Origin: Variovorax sp. V213
GTDB taxonomy: Bacteria; Pseudomonadota; Gammaproteobacteria; Burkholderiales; Burkholderiaceae_C
Assembly: GCF_041154455.1 (NCBI RefSeq)
Contig: NZ_AP028664.1
Location: 4,775,001-4,839,000, forward strand
DNA length: 64,000 nucleotides
Reading direction: 5' to 3'
Below the pieces are notes generated by a model. The model searched no databases, was not told the DNA's origin, and saw only the letters and a program-made list of their open reading frames with translations. Position 1 is the first letter of the stretch. The number at the start of each line of letters is the position of its first letter. Positions 1-8,378 of this stretch are shown here, piece by piece. The translations under genes and the position numbers were made by a program.

Positions 1-716
1 AGCCAGCTGGCGGGCATGGGCTTGGCGTAGCCGCCGACGCCGACCGCGGCTTCTTTCTCTTCGTCGGTGTCATAGGACACCTCGATGAACTTGCCCCCGA
101 GCGACTCGATCTGTTCCTTGACGCTCGGGCGCACATCGGAAGCCTCGATCACGGCGCCCAGGCGCTTGGCGGTGGCAATGGCCTGCAGGCCCGCCACGCC
201 GACGCCCAGGATGACCACGCGAGCCGCCTTCACGGTGCCGGCGGCGGTCATCAGCATGGGAAAGAAGCGCTGGTACTTGTCGGCCGCGATCATGACGGCC
301 TTGTAGCCGGCGATGTTGGCCTGCGATGAGAGGACGTCCATGCTCTGGGCGCGGGTGGTGCGCGGCGCGGCTTCGAGCGCGAACGCCGTGAGGCCGGCAC
401 CGGCCAGACGCTGCAGGCCGGCCGCATCGAACGGGTTGAGCATGCCGATGACCACGGTGCCCGGCTTCATGAGCGCGGTTTCCGCCTGGCCGGGCGTGCG
501 CACCTTGAGCACCATGTCGGCCCCGAAGGCGCCCGCCGCATCGACGATCTCGGCACCGGCGGCCTGGTAGGCGGCATCGGTGACGCTGGCCGCAATCCCC
601 GCCCCCGACTGCACGCGAACCGCGTGCCCCGTGGCGACAAGTTTTTTTACCGTCTCGGGCGTAACGGCCACACGGGTTTCGCCGGCCGTCGTCTCGGCAG
701 GCACGCCTATCAGCAT
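1..716 (-). CDS. pntA: NAD(P) transhydrogenase subunit alpha, N-terminal part (cut by window edge)
   Basis: Proton-translocating transhydrogenase transfers hydride from NADH to NADP+ at the inner membrane; the alpha subunit carries the NAD(H)-binding domain I. The visible 238 residues begin MLIGVPAETTAGETRVAVTP, the start typical of the AlaDH/PNT N-terminal domain. A Rossmann segment with GVGVAGLQAIATAKRLGA and a following EASDVRP (the acidic strand end that binds the adenosine ribose) matches the NAD site. The ATG at 714-716 is preceded by a GAGGAGA ribosome-binding site, which decides the start. The C-terminal part and any pntB lie beyond position 1. Family assignment is secure; whether this is the split PntAA form cannot be seen here. 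Confidence 0.93.
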   Translation of the reverse strand, partial: MLIGVPAETTAGETRVAVTPETVKKLVATGHAVRVQSGAGIAASVTDAAYQAAGAEIVDAAGAFGADMVLKVRTPGQAETALMKPGTVVIGMLNPFDAAGLQRLAGAGLTAFALEAAPRTTRAQSMDVLSSQANIAGYKAVMIAADKYQRFFPMLMTAAGTVKAARVVILGVGVAGLQAIATAKRLGAVIEASDVRPSVKEQIESLGGKFIEVSYDTDEEKEAAVGVGGYAKPMPASW

Positions 717-1104
717 AGAGATCTCCTCAGGGCAAGGGCAATACGGAACGCGGGCAGAGCTTACAGCAAGATTACAGGTGTCACTGTCGCCTAAATCTGC
801 ATGCCGATTCGCCTCCTGATGACCGCCGTCATTGCATTCGCAGCTACATAAATGCTAGCGGGCGTCGAAACCCGGACCGAATCCCGCCGCGCGCGGCGCT
901 CCATTGCGTTCGCCGGCCCCGGCGCATCGATCCGCGAAAAATGTCAATTATTTTTCATTTGTCGCCAAGTGCATGCAATTTCTCCGAATATCGTCGATAT
1001 TGTGCATTTGCTGCATCCACCCAGACCTTCACGGACACGTAGATCGATAGACTTCCTTTTATTCGGCGGCTCGAAGAGGCTGTCAACCTGAAGGGGGCAC
1101 GGAA
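717..1104. promoter_or_regulatory. Divergent intergenic region between pntA and the response regulator, with an odd palindrome
   Basis: This 388-base gap holds no credible gene. Its right half is clearly more AT-rich than the surroundings, as expected of a promoter. A perfect 7+1+7 palindrome, AATATCGTCGATATT, lies at 987-1001, about 100 bases upstream of the response-regulator start. It is a candidate operator; no regulator can be assigned from sequence alone. Confidence 0.4.
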
Positions 1105-1812
1105 TTGCGTATTGCGGTACTTGAGCACGAGGACGATCAGGCTCTCAGCCAGGCCATGGCGGGGTTTGGACACGAATGCTACCCATACACCGAAGGGCGA
1201 ATCCTGTTGCAGGACTTGCGCCGGCAAACCTTCGATCTCCTCATCCTGGATTGGCGCCTGCCCGACATTCCGGGCATCGATGTGGTGAGGTCGGTGCGCA
1301 ACGAACTCAGGAGCCGGTTGCCGATTCTTTTCGTCACCGACCAGCACGAAGATGCCGACGCGGTCGATGGGCTCAACGCCGGCGCCGACGACTTCATGAC
1401 CAATCCCGTTCGGGCCAACGAGCTCGAGGCCCGCGTCAATGCATTGCTGCGCCGGTCCTATCCATCCCAGCACGATGCGGAACTCGTGTTTGGCGACTAC
1501 CACTTCTATCCGCAGGCGCGCACCCTCAAGGTCAGGGGCGTCAAGGTCGAACTGAAGAACCGCGAGTACGAACTCGCATTGTTCCTGTTCCAGAATCTCG
1601 GCCGCATGCTCTCGCGCGAGCACCTGCACGAGGCCGTGTGGGGTGTCGGGGTGGAAGCCCTTTCGCGGTCGCTGGACACACACGTGTCCCGCCTCCGAAC
1701 CAAGCTGGGCTTGCGCCCCGAAAACGGATTTCTGCTGCTGGCCATCTATGGGCTGGGCTACCGGCTGGAAGTAGTCGAGGCCAATGCGCTGGCCGAATGC
1801 CTTTCGCGCTAG
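1105..1812 (+). CDS. OmpR/PhoB-family response regulator with atypical receiver domain
   Basis: DNA-binding response regulator of 235 residues: receiver domain (about 1-115) and winged-helix effector (about 125-228, with the LKNREYELALFLFQNLGRML helix typical of Trans_reg_C). Acidic residues E9/D10, phospho-acceptor D49 (LLILDWRLPD) and T78 are present. The near-invariant receiver lysine of the T-K-P motif is replaced by asparagine (N100 in DFMTNPV), so phosphorylation-dependent switching may be altered. The start is TTG at 1105, chosen because AAGGGGG lies eight bases upstream and no better start exists. No histidine kinase gene is adjacent. The family is sure; the signal and targets are unknown. 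Confidence 0.9.
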   Translation: MRIAVLEHEDDQALSQAMAGFGHECYPYTEGRILLQDLRRQTFDLLILDWRLPDIPGIDVVRSVRNELRSRLPILFVTDQHEDADAVDGLNAGADDFMTNPVRANELEARVNALLRRSYPSQHDAELVFGDYHFYPQARTLKVRGVKVELKNREYELALFLFQNLGRMLSREHLHEAVWGVGVEALSRSLDTHVSRLRTKLGLRPENGFLLLAIYGLGYRLEVVEANALAECLSR

Positions 1813-1933
1813 GGGCAAAACAGCAAAGGCGCGGCGCAGCCGTTCGCCTCGCCCGGCGGCGGGCCTGACAGGCGGGGAATCTATGGAGCGATACTGTCTC
1901 CAATCGCTCTCCCTCCACTTGCCCGCGCGACAT

Positions 1934-2416
1934 ATGACGAAATTCCGCTGGAAACCCAACGTCACCGTGGCCGCGGTGATCGAGCAGGACGGCAACTTCC
2001 TGCTGGTCGAGGAGCTCACGGCCCAGGGCCTCCGGCTCAACACGCCGGCGGGACACCTCGACCCTGGTGAGTCGCCCATCGAAGGATGTGCCCGCGAAAC
2101 GCTCGAGGAAACCGCCCACGCCTTCACGCCCACCGCGCTGATCGGCATCTACATGGCGCGCTCGAGCCATCGGACGGGCAGAAACGAAGACGATGTGATC
2201 TACATGCGCTTTGCCTTTGCCGGCGTTCTCGGGCCACAGCAAACCGGGCGCGCCCTCGACGAAGGCATTGTGCGCACCGTCTGGATGAGCGCCGACGAAA
2301 TCCGCGCCAGCGTGCCGCGGCATCGCAGTCCGCTGCTGCTGCAGTGCGTCGAAGACCATCTGGCCGGACAGCGGTACCCGCTCGAGCTGATCCACGTCCA
2401 CGATTCGGTGCGCTGA
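1934..2416 (+). CDS. nudJ: NUDIX hydrolase, NudJ-like
   Basis: Predicted nucleoside di/triphosphate and thiamine-pyrophosphate phosphohydrolase of the NudJ type, 160 residues. The Nudix box is intact: the G-x5-E-x7-R-E-x2-E-E pattern appears as GHLDPGESPIEGCARETLEE. The N-terminal VTVAAVI strand and the C-terminal GQRYPLELI are features shared with E. coli NudJ as I remember it. The ATG at 1934 is chosen because the Nudix fold starts immediately after it; an in-frame ATG at 1883 would add 17 residues without homology. It converges on mnmA with a 27-base gap; in E. coli nudJ and mnmA are also neighbours, but in the same direction. Confidence 0.88.
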   Translation: MTKFRWKPNVTVAAVIEQDGNFLLVEELTAQGLRLNTPAGHLDPGESPIEGCARETLEETAHAFTPTALIGIYMARSSHRTGRNEDDVIYMRFAFAGVLGPQQTGRALDEGIVRTVWMSADEIRASVPRHRSPLLLQCVEDHLAGQRYPLELIHVHDSVR

Positions 2417-2443
2417 CGGCTGCCGCGCACCGGTTTCAGGCGG

Positions 2444-3562
2444 TCAGACGATGACTCCGCCGCCGAGGCAGCGCTCGCCGTCGTAGAGCACGGCCGATTG
2501 TCCCGGCGTGACCGCCCATTGGGGCTCGCCGAAACGCAGGCCGAAGACCCCAGCGGCATGGGCCTCGTCCTCCATCTCGTCCATCTGGCAGGCCGCATCG
2601 GCCTGCCGGTAGCGCGCCTTGGACCCGTAGCCGCCCGGCGCGGGCGCCTCGCCCGAGACCCAGCTTGCGTCCCCTGCCGTCAGCGCAGACGACAACAGCC
2701 AGGGGTGGTCATGCCCTTGCACCACCCACAGCGTGTTCTTCTCGACGTCCTTGCGCGCCACGAACCATGGCGAATGGTCGCCCGAGCCGCGCTGCGCGCC
2801 CTTCTCCTTGACGCCGCCAATGCCCAGCCCCTGGCGCTGGCCCAGCGTGTAGAAGCTCAGGCCCTGGTGTTCGCCAAGCTTGCGGCCGCGGTCGTCCCTG
2901 ATCGGCCCCGGTTCCTTCGAGATGTAGCGGTTGAGGAACTCGCGGAACGGCCGCTCGCCGATGAAGCAGATGCCGGTCGAGTCCTTCTTCTTGGCGTTGG
3001 GCAGGCCGATTTCTTCCGCGATGCGGCGCACCTCGGTCTTGTGCAGTTCGCCCACCGGGAACAGCGTCTTCGACAGCTGCGCCTGGTTCAGCCGGTGCAG
3101 GAAGTAGCTCTGGTCCTTGGACGGATCGAGCCCCTTGAGCAGTTCGTGCTTGCCGGTGGCTTCGTTCAGCCGCACGCGGGCGTAGTGGCCGGTCGCGATC
3201 TTCTCGGCCCCCAGGCGCATGGCGTGGTCGAGAAAGGCCTTGAATTTGATCTCGGCATTGCACAGCACATCGGGGTTGGGCGTGCGGCCGGCCTTGTACT
3301 CGCGCAGGAACTCGGCGAACACGCGGTCCTTGTAGTCGGCTGCGAAATTGACATGCTCGATCTCGATGCCCAGCACGTCGGCCACGCTGGCGGCGTCCAC
3401 GAAGTCGACGTTGGACGAGCAGTATTCGCTGTCGTCGTCGTCTTCCCAGTTCTTCATGAAGATGCCGACCACCTCGTGCCCCTGCTGCTTGAGCAGATGC
3501 GCCGTCACGGCGGAATCGACCCCGCCGCTCAGTCCCACCACGATCCGTTGCTTTGCTGCCAT
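2444..3562 (-). CDS. mnmA: tRNA-specific 2-thiouridylase MnmA
   Basis: Catalyses 2-thiolation of the wobble uridine (U34) in tRNA-Lys, -Glu and -Gln in the cytoplasm, using ATP and persulfide sulfur from the Tus relay. At 372 residues it has the usual family length. The PP-loop ATP motif GLSGGVDSAV sits at the N-terminus, and the two catalytic cysteines lie in NPDVLCNAEIKF and STGICFIGE. The downstream FYTLGQRQGLGIGG segment is also family-typical. It reads leftward, converging on nudJ, and its start is 50 bases from the end of the oxidoreductase gene upstream on the same strand. Confidence 0.97.
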   Translation of the reverse strand: MAAKQRIVVGLSGGVDSAVTAHLLKQQGHEVVGIFMKNWEDDDDSEYCSSNVDFVDAASVADVLGIEIEHVNFAADYKDRVFAEFLREYKAGRTPNPDVLCNAEIKFKAFLDHAMRLGAEKIATGHYARVRLNEATGKHELLKGLDPSKDQSYFLHRLNQAQLSKTLFPVGELHKTEVRRIAEEIGLPNAKKKDSTGICFIGERPFREFLNRYISKEPGPIRDDRGRKLGEHQGLSFYTLGQRQGLGIGGVKEKGAQRGSGDHSPWFVARKDVEKNTLWVVQGHDHPWLLSSALTAGDASWVSGEAPAPGGYGSKARYRQADAACQMDEMEDEAHAAGVFGLRFGEPQWAVTPGQSAVLYDGERCLGGGVIV

Positions 3563-3611
3563 AAGCCCGCCATTGTCCCAGCCCCGCGCCAGGGCGGGCG
3601 GCGTGGGGGAA

Positions 3612-4598
3612 TCAGCCCTGCGCGCGCAACCCGGCCAGCAGCTCGTAGGAACGCAGCCGCGCCACGTGGTCGAACACCTGCGAGGTGATCATCAGCTCGT
3701 CGGCGCCGGTGCGCTCGATGAAGGCCTGCACGCCTTCGCGCACCTTGGCGGGCGAACCCACGGCCGAACAGGACAGCACCGAATCGAGCAGCGCGTTCTC
3801 CGCCGGGCCCACCTTCTGCCGATACCCTTCCACGGGCGGCGGCAACCGCCCCGGCCGGCCGCTGCGCAGGTTCACGAAGGCCTGCTGCCATGACGTGGCA
3901 CGGAATTCGGCCTCTTCATCGGTGTCGGCCACGAACACGTTGAAGCCCAGCATCACGTATGGCTTTTGCAACTGGGCCGAGGGCTTGAAGGTCTCGCGGT
4001 AGATCTGGATCGCCTGCATGAGCTGCTGCGGCGCGAAGTGCGAGGCAAAGGCGTAGGGCAAGCCCAGGTGCGCGGCCAGCTGCGCGCCGAAGGTGCTCGA
4101 CCCGAGAATCCACACCGGCACCTCGAGCCCCGCGCCAGGCACCGCGCGCACGGGCTGCTGCGGCGACTTGGACATGAAGTCCATCAGCTCGACCACGTCC
4201 TGCGGAAACCCGTCGGCATCGGATTCGAGATTGCGGCGCAAGGCGCGCGCGGTGCGCTGGTCGGAGCCGGGCGCGCGGCCCAGGCCGAGGTCGATGCGCC
4301 CCGGGTACAGCGATTCCAGCGTACCGAACTGCTCCGCAATCACCAGCGGCGAATGGTTGGGCAGCATCACGCCGCCCGCGCCGATGCGGATCGTCGACGT
4401 GCCGGCGCCTATGTAGGCGAGCAATACCGCGGTGGCCGCGCTGGCGATGCCTGGCATGCCGTGGTGCTCGGCCAGCCAGTAGCGCCGGTAGCCCAGCTTC
4501 TCCCCGTGCTGCGCGAGCGAGAGCGAGTTGCGGAACGACTGCGCGGCGTCGCTGCCTTCGGTGATCGGGGAGAGGTCGAGGATCGAGAACGGAATCAT
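3612..4598 (-). CDS. LLM-class flavin-dependent oxidoreductase (YhbW-like)
   Basis: Bacterial luciferase-like TIM-barrel protein, 328 residues, close to the length of the E. coli YhbW group. Supporting segments are the N-terminal FSILDLSPITEGSDAAQSFR, RYWLAEHHGMPGIASAATAV, and FGTLESLYPGRIDLGLGRAPG, all classical for this single-component subfamily. It presumably uses reduced flavin to oxidise an unknown small substrate. It lies downstream of the 201-residue hypothetical gene (69-base gap) and upstream of mnmA on the same strand, which may be chance adjacency. Substrate cannot be inferred. Confidence 0.9.
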   Translation of the reverse strand: MIPFSILDLSPITEGSDAAQSFRNSLSLAQHGEKLGYRRYWLAEHHGMPGIASAATAVLLAYIGAGTSTIRIGAGGVMLPNHSPLVIAEQFGTLESLYPGRIDLGLGRAPGSDQRTARALRRNLESDADGFPQDVVELMDFMSKSPQQPVRAVPGAGLEVPVWILGSSTFGAQLAAHLGLPYAFASHFAPQQLMQAIQIYRETFKPSAQLQKPYVMLGFNVFVADTDEEAEFRATSWQQAFVNLRSGRPGRLPPPVEGYRQKVGPAENALLDSVLSCSAVGSPAKVREGVQAFIERTGADELMITSQVFDHVARLRSYELLAGLRAQG

Positions 4599-4667
4599 GG
4601 GCCGGATGATGGCGCGATCCGGCGGTCCTTGCTGGTGCAGGCTATTGCGTGCTCTGCTAGGCGGCGC

Positions 4668-5273
4668 TCACGCCGTCGGGCTTCGCTTGCGCCACTGACC
4701 CAGGCGGGCCTCGATGCGCTCGTCGATGTTGCCGCTCCATTGCGCATCGAAGCCGGCCGCGTGCAGCAGCTCGACGATGCGCTGGCCGACCACGACGGTG
4801 TTGGCGTCCCGCTGGTCGATCTCCGGGATCATGCCGCCGCTGAACGCCAGGTGCAGGCGGCCGGTGCGCACGGCGGCATCGAGGTCTTGCGAGTGATAGA
4901 AGCAGCAGCCGCGAATGCCGGAGGCGAGCCGGCCCGCGGCGCGCCACTGCTCGCGCACGTCATCGTGGCCGTCGGCCAGCGAGTTGCCGGCGCGGTGCAG
5001 CGCAATGACCTTTTCGCTACGCAACTGTGCGAACACCGCCTCCAGCCGGTCGTACTCGGTCTGCGCGGGCCAGTCGGCCTCGGCGGCACGCTTGGCGGCG
5101 CAGGCGCGGGCGGCTTCGGCCTTGACCCAGGCGCGGTCCTCGGGCGTGAGCCCGTCGGGGTCGAGGTACTCGTCGGTGACCATCCATTCGATGTCGCCAT
5201 CGGGATGGAAGCCGCACCACACCAGGTCGTGAATGCGTCGGCGCGTGTCCTCGGGGTCGAGCGTGAGTGCCAT
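4668..5273 (-). CDS. Hypothetical protein, possibly of the DUF6891 type
   Basis: A 201-residue soluble protein with no signal peptide or membrane segment. Features that look conserved are GCCFYHSQDLDAAVRTGRLHL followed by LAFSG and a C-terminal segment with VVGQRIVELLHAAGFDAQW. This resembles a family of uncharacterised proteins I recall as DUF6891, but I am unsure of the number. The ATG at 5271-5273 is chosen over upstream in-frame codons because coding character (MALTLDPEDTRRRIHDLVW) begins there; the open frame extends further upstream without sense. Function unknown. Confidence 0.72.
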   Translation of the reverse strand: MALTLDPEDTRRRIHDLVWCGFHPDGDIEWMVTDEYLDPDGLTPEDRAWVKAEAARACAAKRAAEADWPAQTEYDRLEAVFAQLRSEKVIALHRAGNSLADGHDDVREQWRAAGRLASGIRGCCFYHSQDLDAAVRTGRLHLAFSGGMIPEIDQRDANTVVVGQRIVELLHAAGFDAQWSGNIDERIEARLGQWRKRSPTA

Positions 5274-5583
5274 GCGGGCTCGGTTCAGCGCGCCCGGCGC
5301 CCGAAGTCTCGCGCGGCCGCTGCCGATGCGCGCTTGAACGGCATCGGCGTCGAACTGGCCGGCGGCTGTTTCAAAACTCGGGTGCAGGTCACGTCGTGGA
5401 TGCTTTGCGTGCCGGGCGCCCATCAAACCCGCGGTCGATTCAGGCCCTGCTGCAGCAGGTACATCGTAACGGGCTGTAGTGAAACCACGGCACCCGCCGA
5501 CGGGAGTCGCCACCGGTTTGTAATGCGAAAGCATTTGCCGGCGTGGCAAATCAGCCACGGCCAGGTCTGCCGGGTGGATAGGT
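5274..5583. other. Divergent intergenic region with small hairpins
   Basis: This 310-base gap between a leftward and a rightward gene shows no credible gene. It contains two short inverted repeats: AATGC-GAAA-GCATT at 5522-5535, with a GNRA tetraloop, and TTTGCC...GGCAAA at 5534-5550, which share two bases and so could be mutually exclusive structures in the leader of the 341-residue gene. No further signal is recognised. Confidence 0.4.
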
Positions 5584-6609
5584 ATGCTCGGCGCCTCTCC
5601 CCCTTCGCTCCACATGGCCCGGCTCCATCCGTCCGTCGCGTTGATTGCCCATTTGTCCGGACACATGCCAAGCCATGGCTTTGTCTCGTCCGACGGCCGC
5701 TACCAGGCCGCGGAAGTCGGCGGCAGCACCTTGATCGTCGACCTGCAGGAACGGCGGCACCACCGGGCACCCGGCGTGTACCCGCGCGGTTTCGAGGGTG
5801 CCACGCTGGAAGTGGAAGGCGAGGAAACAGCCATGGCCTACCTTCCGGCCTGGACCGATTTCCAACGAATCTTTCTGGACCACACACCGGCGGATTTCTG
5901 GTCGCCGTGGCCCGATCCACGCGAGGCCGGCACGGTTCCACTGGCGGAGGTGCAACCGGCCGAGTGGACGTCGGCCGCGCCACAGGTCACGGAACGCGTG
6001 CGCCGGTCGGCCGGCGACTGGATCGCGTGGCTGATCGCGCTGGCCGTGCTGGTTTTCTTCGCACTCTTCGGGTTCAACGCCATCACCTGGGCGCTGGCGG
6101 GCGGATGGCAGTGGCTCTGGCTGGCGACCGGCCTGCCCGCGTTTGGCATCTTCTCGGTATTGACGATGGTCTTCGTCGTGACGACGCTGCGCGAGCGCCG
6201 CCGGGTGCGCGTGGCGCTGCAGGACCTGTCGCTGGAGCGTGGCGAAGGCTTTCGCGTGGGCGAGCCGCTCGACCTCCGGCTGCTGGCCACGGTGCCCGAA
6301 GCAAGCCAGGGCGAGCGCACCACGGCGCCGGAGCGCATCACCGCGCGGCTGATGCGGCAATCGATCCGCAGCGAGCCCGATGGCGGCTGGACGGTGGTGG
6401 ACGAATGCCGCGACGAGGCGGTCGCGATCCGCGACGACACGGCGCGGGTGGGCCGTGTGCTCTATGCGTGCGAACTTTGCGCGCGGCCCGTGCCCGACGA
6501 CACGGGCCGGGACACCCCGGCACAGTGGTTCGTCGAGCTGCACGATACGGCCGCCGCTGACGGCGCGCCCTTCTTCATTGCCGGCCTGCGGCTGCTGGCT
6601 GCTCGCTGA
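5584..6609 (+). CDS. Hypothetical membrane protein with two transmembrane helices
   Basis: A 341-residue protein I do not recognise. Residues 1-140 form a soluble N-terminal part. Two hydrophobic helices follow (about 146-168, rich in AWLIALAVLVFFALFGF, and about 175-201), then a basic stretch (RERRRVR) and a C-terminal soluble domain of about 135 residues rich in charged residues and containing a CELC pair. The hairpin topology suggests that both soluble parts lie on the same side of the inner membrane, by the positive-inside rule the cytoplasm. The start at 5584 has a weak GGTGGA upstream; ATG 5614 is an alternative. A shared bidirectional terminator follows. Confidence 0.72.
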   Translation: MLGASPPSLHMARLHPSVALIAHLSGHMPSHGFVSSDGRYQAAEVGGSTLIVDLQERRHHRAPGVYPRGFEGATLEVEGEETAMAYLPAWTDFQRIFLDHTPADFWSPWPDPREAGTVPLAEVQPAEWTSAAPQVTERVRRSAGDWIAWLIALAVLVFFALFGFNAITWALAGGWQWLWLATGLPAFGIFSVLTMVFVVTTLRERRRVRVALQDLSLERGEGFRVGEPLDLRLLATVPEASQGERTTAPERITARLMRQSIRSEPDGGWTVVDECRDEAVAIRDDTARVGRVLYACELCARPVPDDTGRDTPAQWFVELHDTAAADGAPFFIAGLRLLAAR

Positions 6610-6627
6610 CGGCAAAGAAAGCAAAGA

Positions 6628-6662
6628 AAAAGCCGGCTCATGCTTTCGCATGGCCGGCTTTT
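6628..6662. terminator. Bidirectional rho-independent terminator
   Basis: A perfect ten-base inverted repeat, AAAAGCCGGC (6628-6637) and GCCGGCTTTT (6653-6662), encloses a 15-base loop that can itself pair ATGC/GCAT. The stem ends in T runs on both strands. It sits 18 bases after the rightward membrane-protein gene and 22 bases after the leftward DUF4148 gene, so it suits both convergent units. Confidence 0.88.
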
Positions 6663-6684
6663 CGGAGCGGACGCTCGCCGAGGA

Positions 6685-7065
6685 TTACAGCGGCAGTGCG
6701 TCGCCGCGAGCGGCGGCGCGGGCTGCGGCACGCACCGTGGCGCGGTCGACCGTGCTGGCGACGATGGGCGCGACGCCCGACGAAGCGCCTTCAGCGTACG
6801 GGTCGGCGCTGCGGGCAGCGGCAACGGCGTCGGCACGAACCGTGTCACGGCTGGTCGACGAAACGAACACTTGGGCCGGGCCTGCATTGGCGCCGGTGGC
6901 ATAGGGGTTGGCGCTGTGCGCGGCAACCACGGCCTGGCTGGCGACGTCGGCGCGGCTGGCGGCCGAAGTCAGTTGGTGCACGCCTTCGTAGGTTTCGGCG
7001 TGGGCGGCGCCGGCAACGGCCATCAGGGCAACAGCAACGGCGGAGAGGATCTTCGAGGCGGTCAT
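6685..7065 (-). CDS. Exported DUF4148-type protein built of short internal repeats
   Basis: A 126-residue secreted protein. A Sec signal peptide (MTASKILSAVAVALMAVAG, cleavage after AHA) precedes a mature part of about 100 residues. The mature part holds two imperfect copies of a unit (about 35 residues, anchored by HSANPYATGANAG and RSADPYAEGASSG) and a shortened third (DRATVRAAARAAARGD). This pattern is typical of small DUF4148-family periplasmic proteins that Burkholderiales carry in many copies; their role is unknown. The ATG at 7063-7065 is chosen because AAGGAA lies seven bases upstream and the signal peptide begins there; an upstream in-frame codon would add five residues. Confidence 0.82.
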   Translation of the reverse strand: MTASKILSAVAVALMAVAGAAHAETYEGVHQLTSAASRADVASQAVVAAHSANPYATGANAGPAQVFVSSTSRDTVRADAVAAARSADPYAEGASSGVAPIVASTVDRATVRAAARAAARGDALPL

Positions 7066-7330
7066 TTGGATTTCCTTCAATTCAGTTCAGTTTTGACTTT
7101 GGATGATTTCGAACCGGTCTTGGGTGGGTCACCGTCCCTTCGGGGGGCGGCCACCTCGCTCGGGGCCCTGTTCACCCAGATCGGCTTGGGGGCCGGTCTG
7201 TGAGATGAATTGTGCGCCGCCATCTAAGTAAAAACCCTCATCGAAAAGAACCACGGTGTTCACGGAACGGAAACAATCGCTCCTCGCGAGCACCCCCACA
7301 TCGCGCTTTTTGGGCTCACCGCAGATGAAG

Positions 7331-8185
7331 TCAGCGTGGCACGGCGAAAAGCCCATTGATTTCACCGGCCGGAATCATCTCGCCGGCCATGGTGCGGAAG
7401 CCGCCGTTGCTGCCGCTGTCGAACGCTTCGGCGGCAATGCGGCCGAGCACGCCGAGCGCCGCCTGCAGGGGCCCGCAGCCCAGGCTGACGCGCCGCGCGC
7501 CGGCACCGGCGAGCACATCGACCGATGGCGCCTTGGAATGGCCGGCATACACATTCAGGGGCAAGGGCACCGCGGCTGCAAGGCCGGCGATCTCCTCCAG
7601 GCTTGCCATGCCCGGCACGAAGATGCCGTCGGCGCCCGCCGACGCGTAGAGCCGGGCGCGCCGCAGCGTGTCCTGGTAGCGTGCCGCGGGATCGTCGTTG
7701 GCGACGAAGTAGGTGTCGGTGCGCGCATTGATGAACAGCCGCGCATCGATCTTGCGCAGCGCCTGGATGCGCTCGCAGAGGATTTCGGGCGGCGCGAGCT
7801 GGCGCGTGCCCGGCAGCACGCCGTCCTCGATGTTGATGCCCGCCACGCCCATGCCGACCAGCGAACGCACGACATCGCACACGGCCTGGGTGCTGTCGCC
7901 GAAACCGCGTTCGATGTCGACGGTGACCGGAAGGCTCGCCACGCGGCAGATGCGCGCACAGGCCGCGAGCAGTTCGTCCAACGGCATGCGCTCGCCATCC
8001 GCATGGCCCATCGACCACGCGATGCCGGCGCTGGTCGTGCCGATGGCTTGCGCCCCCGCACGCTCGACCATGCGGGCGCTGACCGCGTCCCAGGCGTTCA
8101 CCAGCACCAGGGGGCGCGGGCCGGCGTGCAGCCGATGAAAGAGTTCTGCGGCATCTTGCATTTGTCGTGAGTCGATGGAGGACAT
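7331..8185 (-). CDS. Isocitrate lyase/PEP mutase-family protein
   Basis: A 284-residue protein of the PEP mutase/isocitrate lyase superfamily (TIM barrel, Mg2+-dependent C-C or P-C bond enzymes acting on 2-oxo acids). Recognisable segments are PLVLVNAWDAVSARMVERAG at the N-terminus, TVDIERGFGDS (Mg2+-binding acidic residues), GINIEDG and LFINARTDTYF. It lacks the KKCGH loop of true isocitrate or 2-methylisocitrate lyases, so those reactions are unlikely. The ATG at 8183-8185 is chosen because the superfamily fold starts shortly after; the open frame extends upstream without homology. It stands alone; substrate unknown. Confidence 0.85.
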   Translation of the reverse strand: MSSIDSRQMQDAAELFHRLHAGPRPLVLVNAWDAVSARMVERAGAQAIGTTSAGIAWSMGHADGERMPLDELLAACARICRVASLPVTVDIERGFGDSTQAVCDVVRSLVGMGVAGINIEDGVLPGTRQLAPPEILCERIQALRKIDARLFINARTDTYFVANDDPAARYQDTLRRARLYASAGADGIFVPGMASLEEIAGLAAAVPLPLNVYAGHSKAPSVDVLAGAGARRVSLGCGPLQAALGVLGRIAAEAFDSGSNGGFRTMAGEMIPAGEINGLFAVPR

Positions 8186-8378
8186 GGCGGCGTGATCTGA
8201 ACAGGTTGTGGACGATGAGGCGTGCCAAGCGTAGGCCCACGCGGCCTTCAGGACTTGGAAAAAACTGCTGTCCGCACGCGCTCCGGCTACAGTAGCTGCC
8301 CCAAACCGGTCATCCAGCCCTTCGGCCCGGCGCCAAGCGAGGCAAGACACCGCATACCCAACACAAGGAACATCCGCC

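Noticed and set aside
3966..6560. Long plus-strand frame of 864 codons overlapping the oxidoreductase and hypothetical genes
   Set aside because: Runs antisense to the LLM oxidoreductase and out of frame with the membrane protein; Arg/His/Ala-rich with no recognisable motif.
7066..7330. A small gene between the DUF4148 and PEP mutase-like genes
   Set aside because: Open frames here lack ribosome-binding sites and protein-like composition; the region is more plausibly promoter DNA for the leftward DUF4148 gene.
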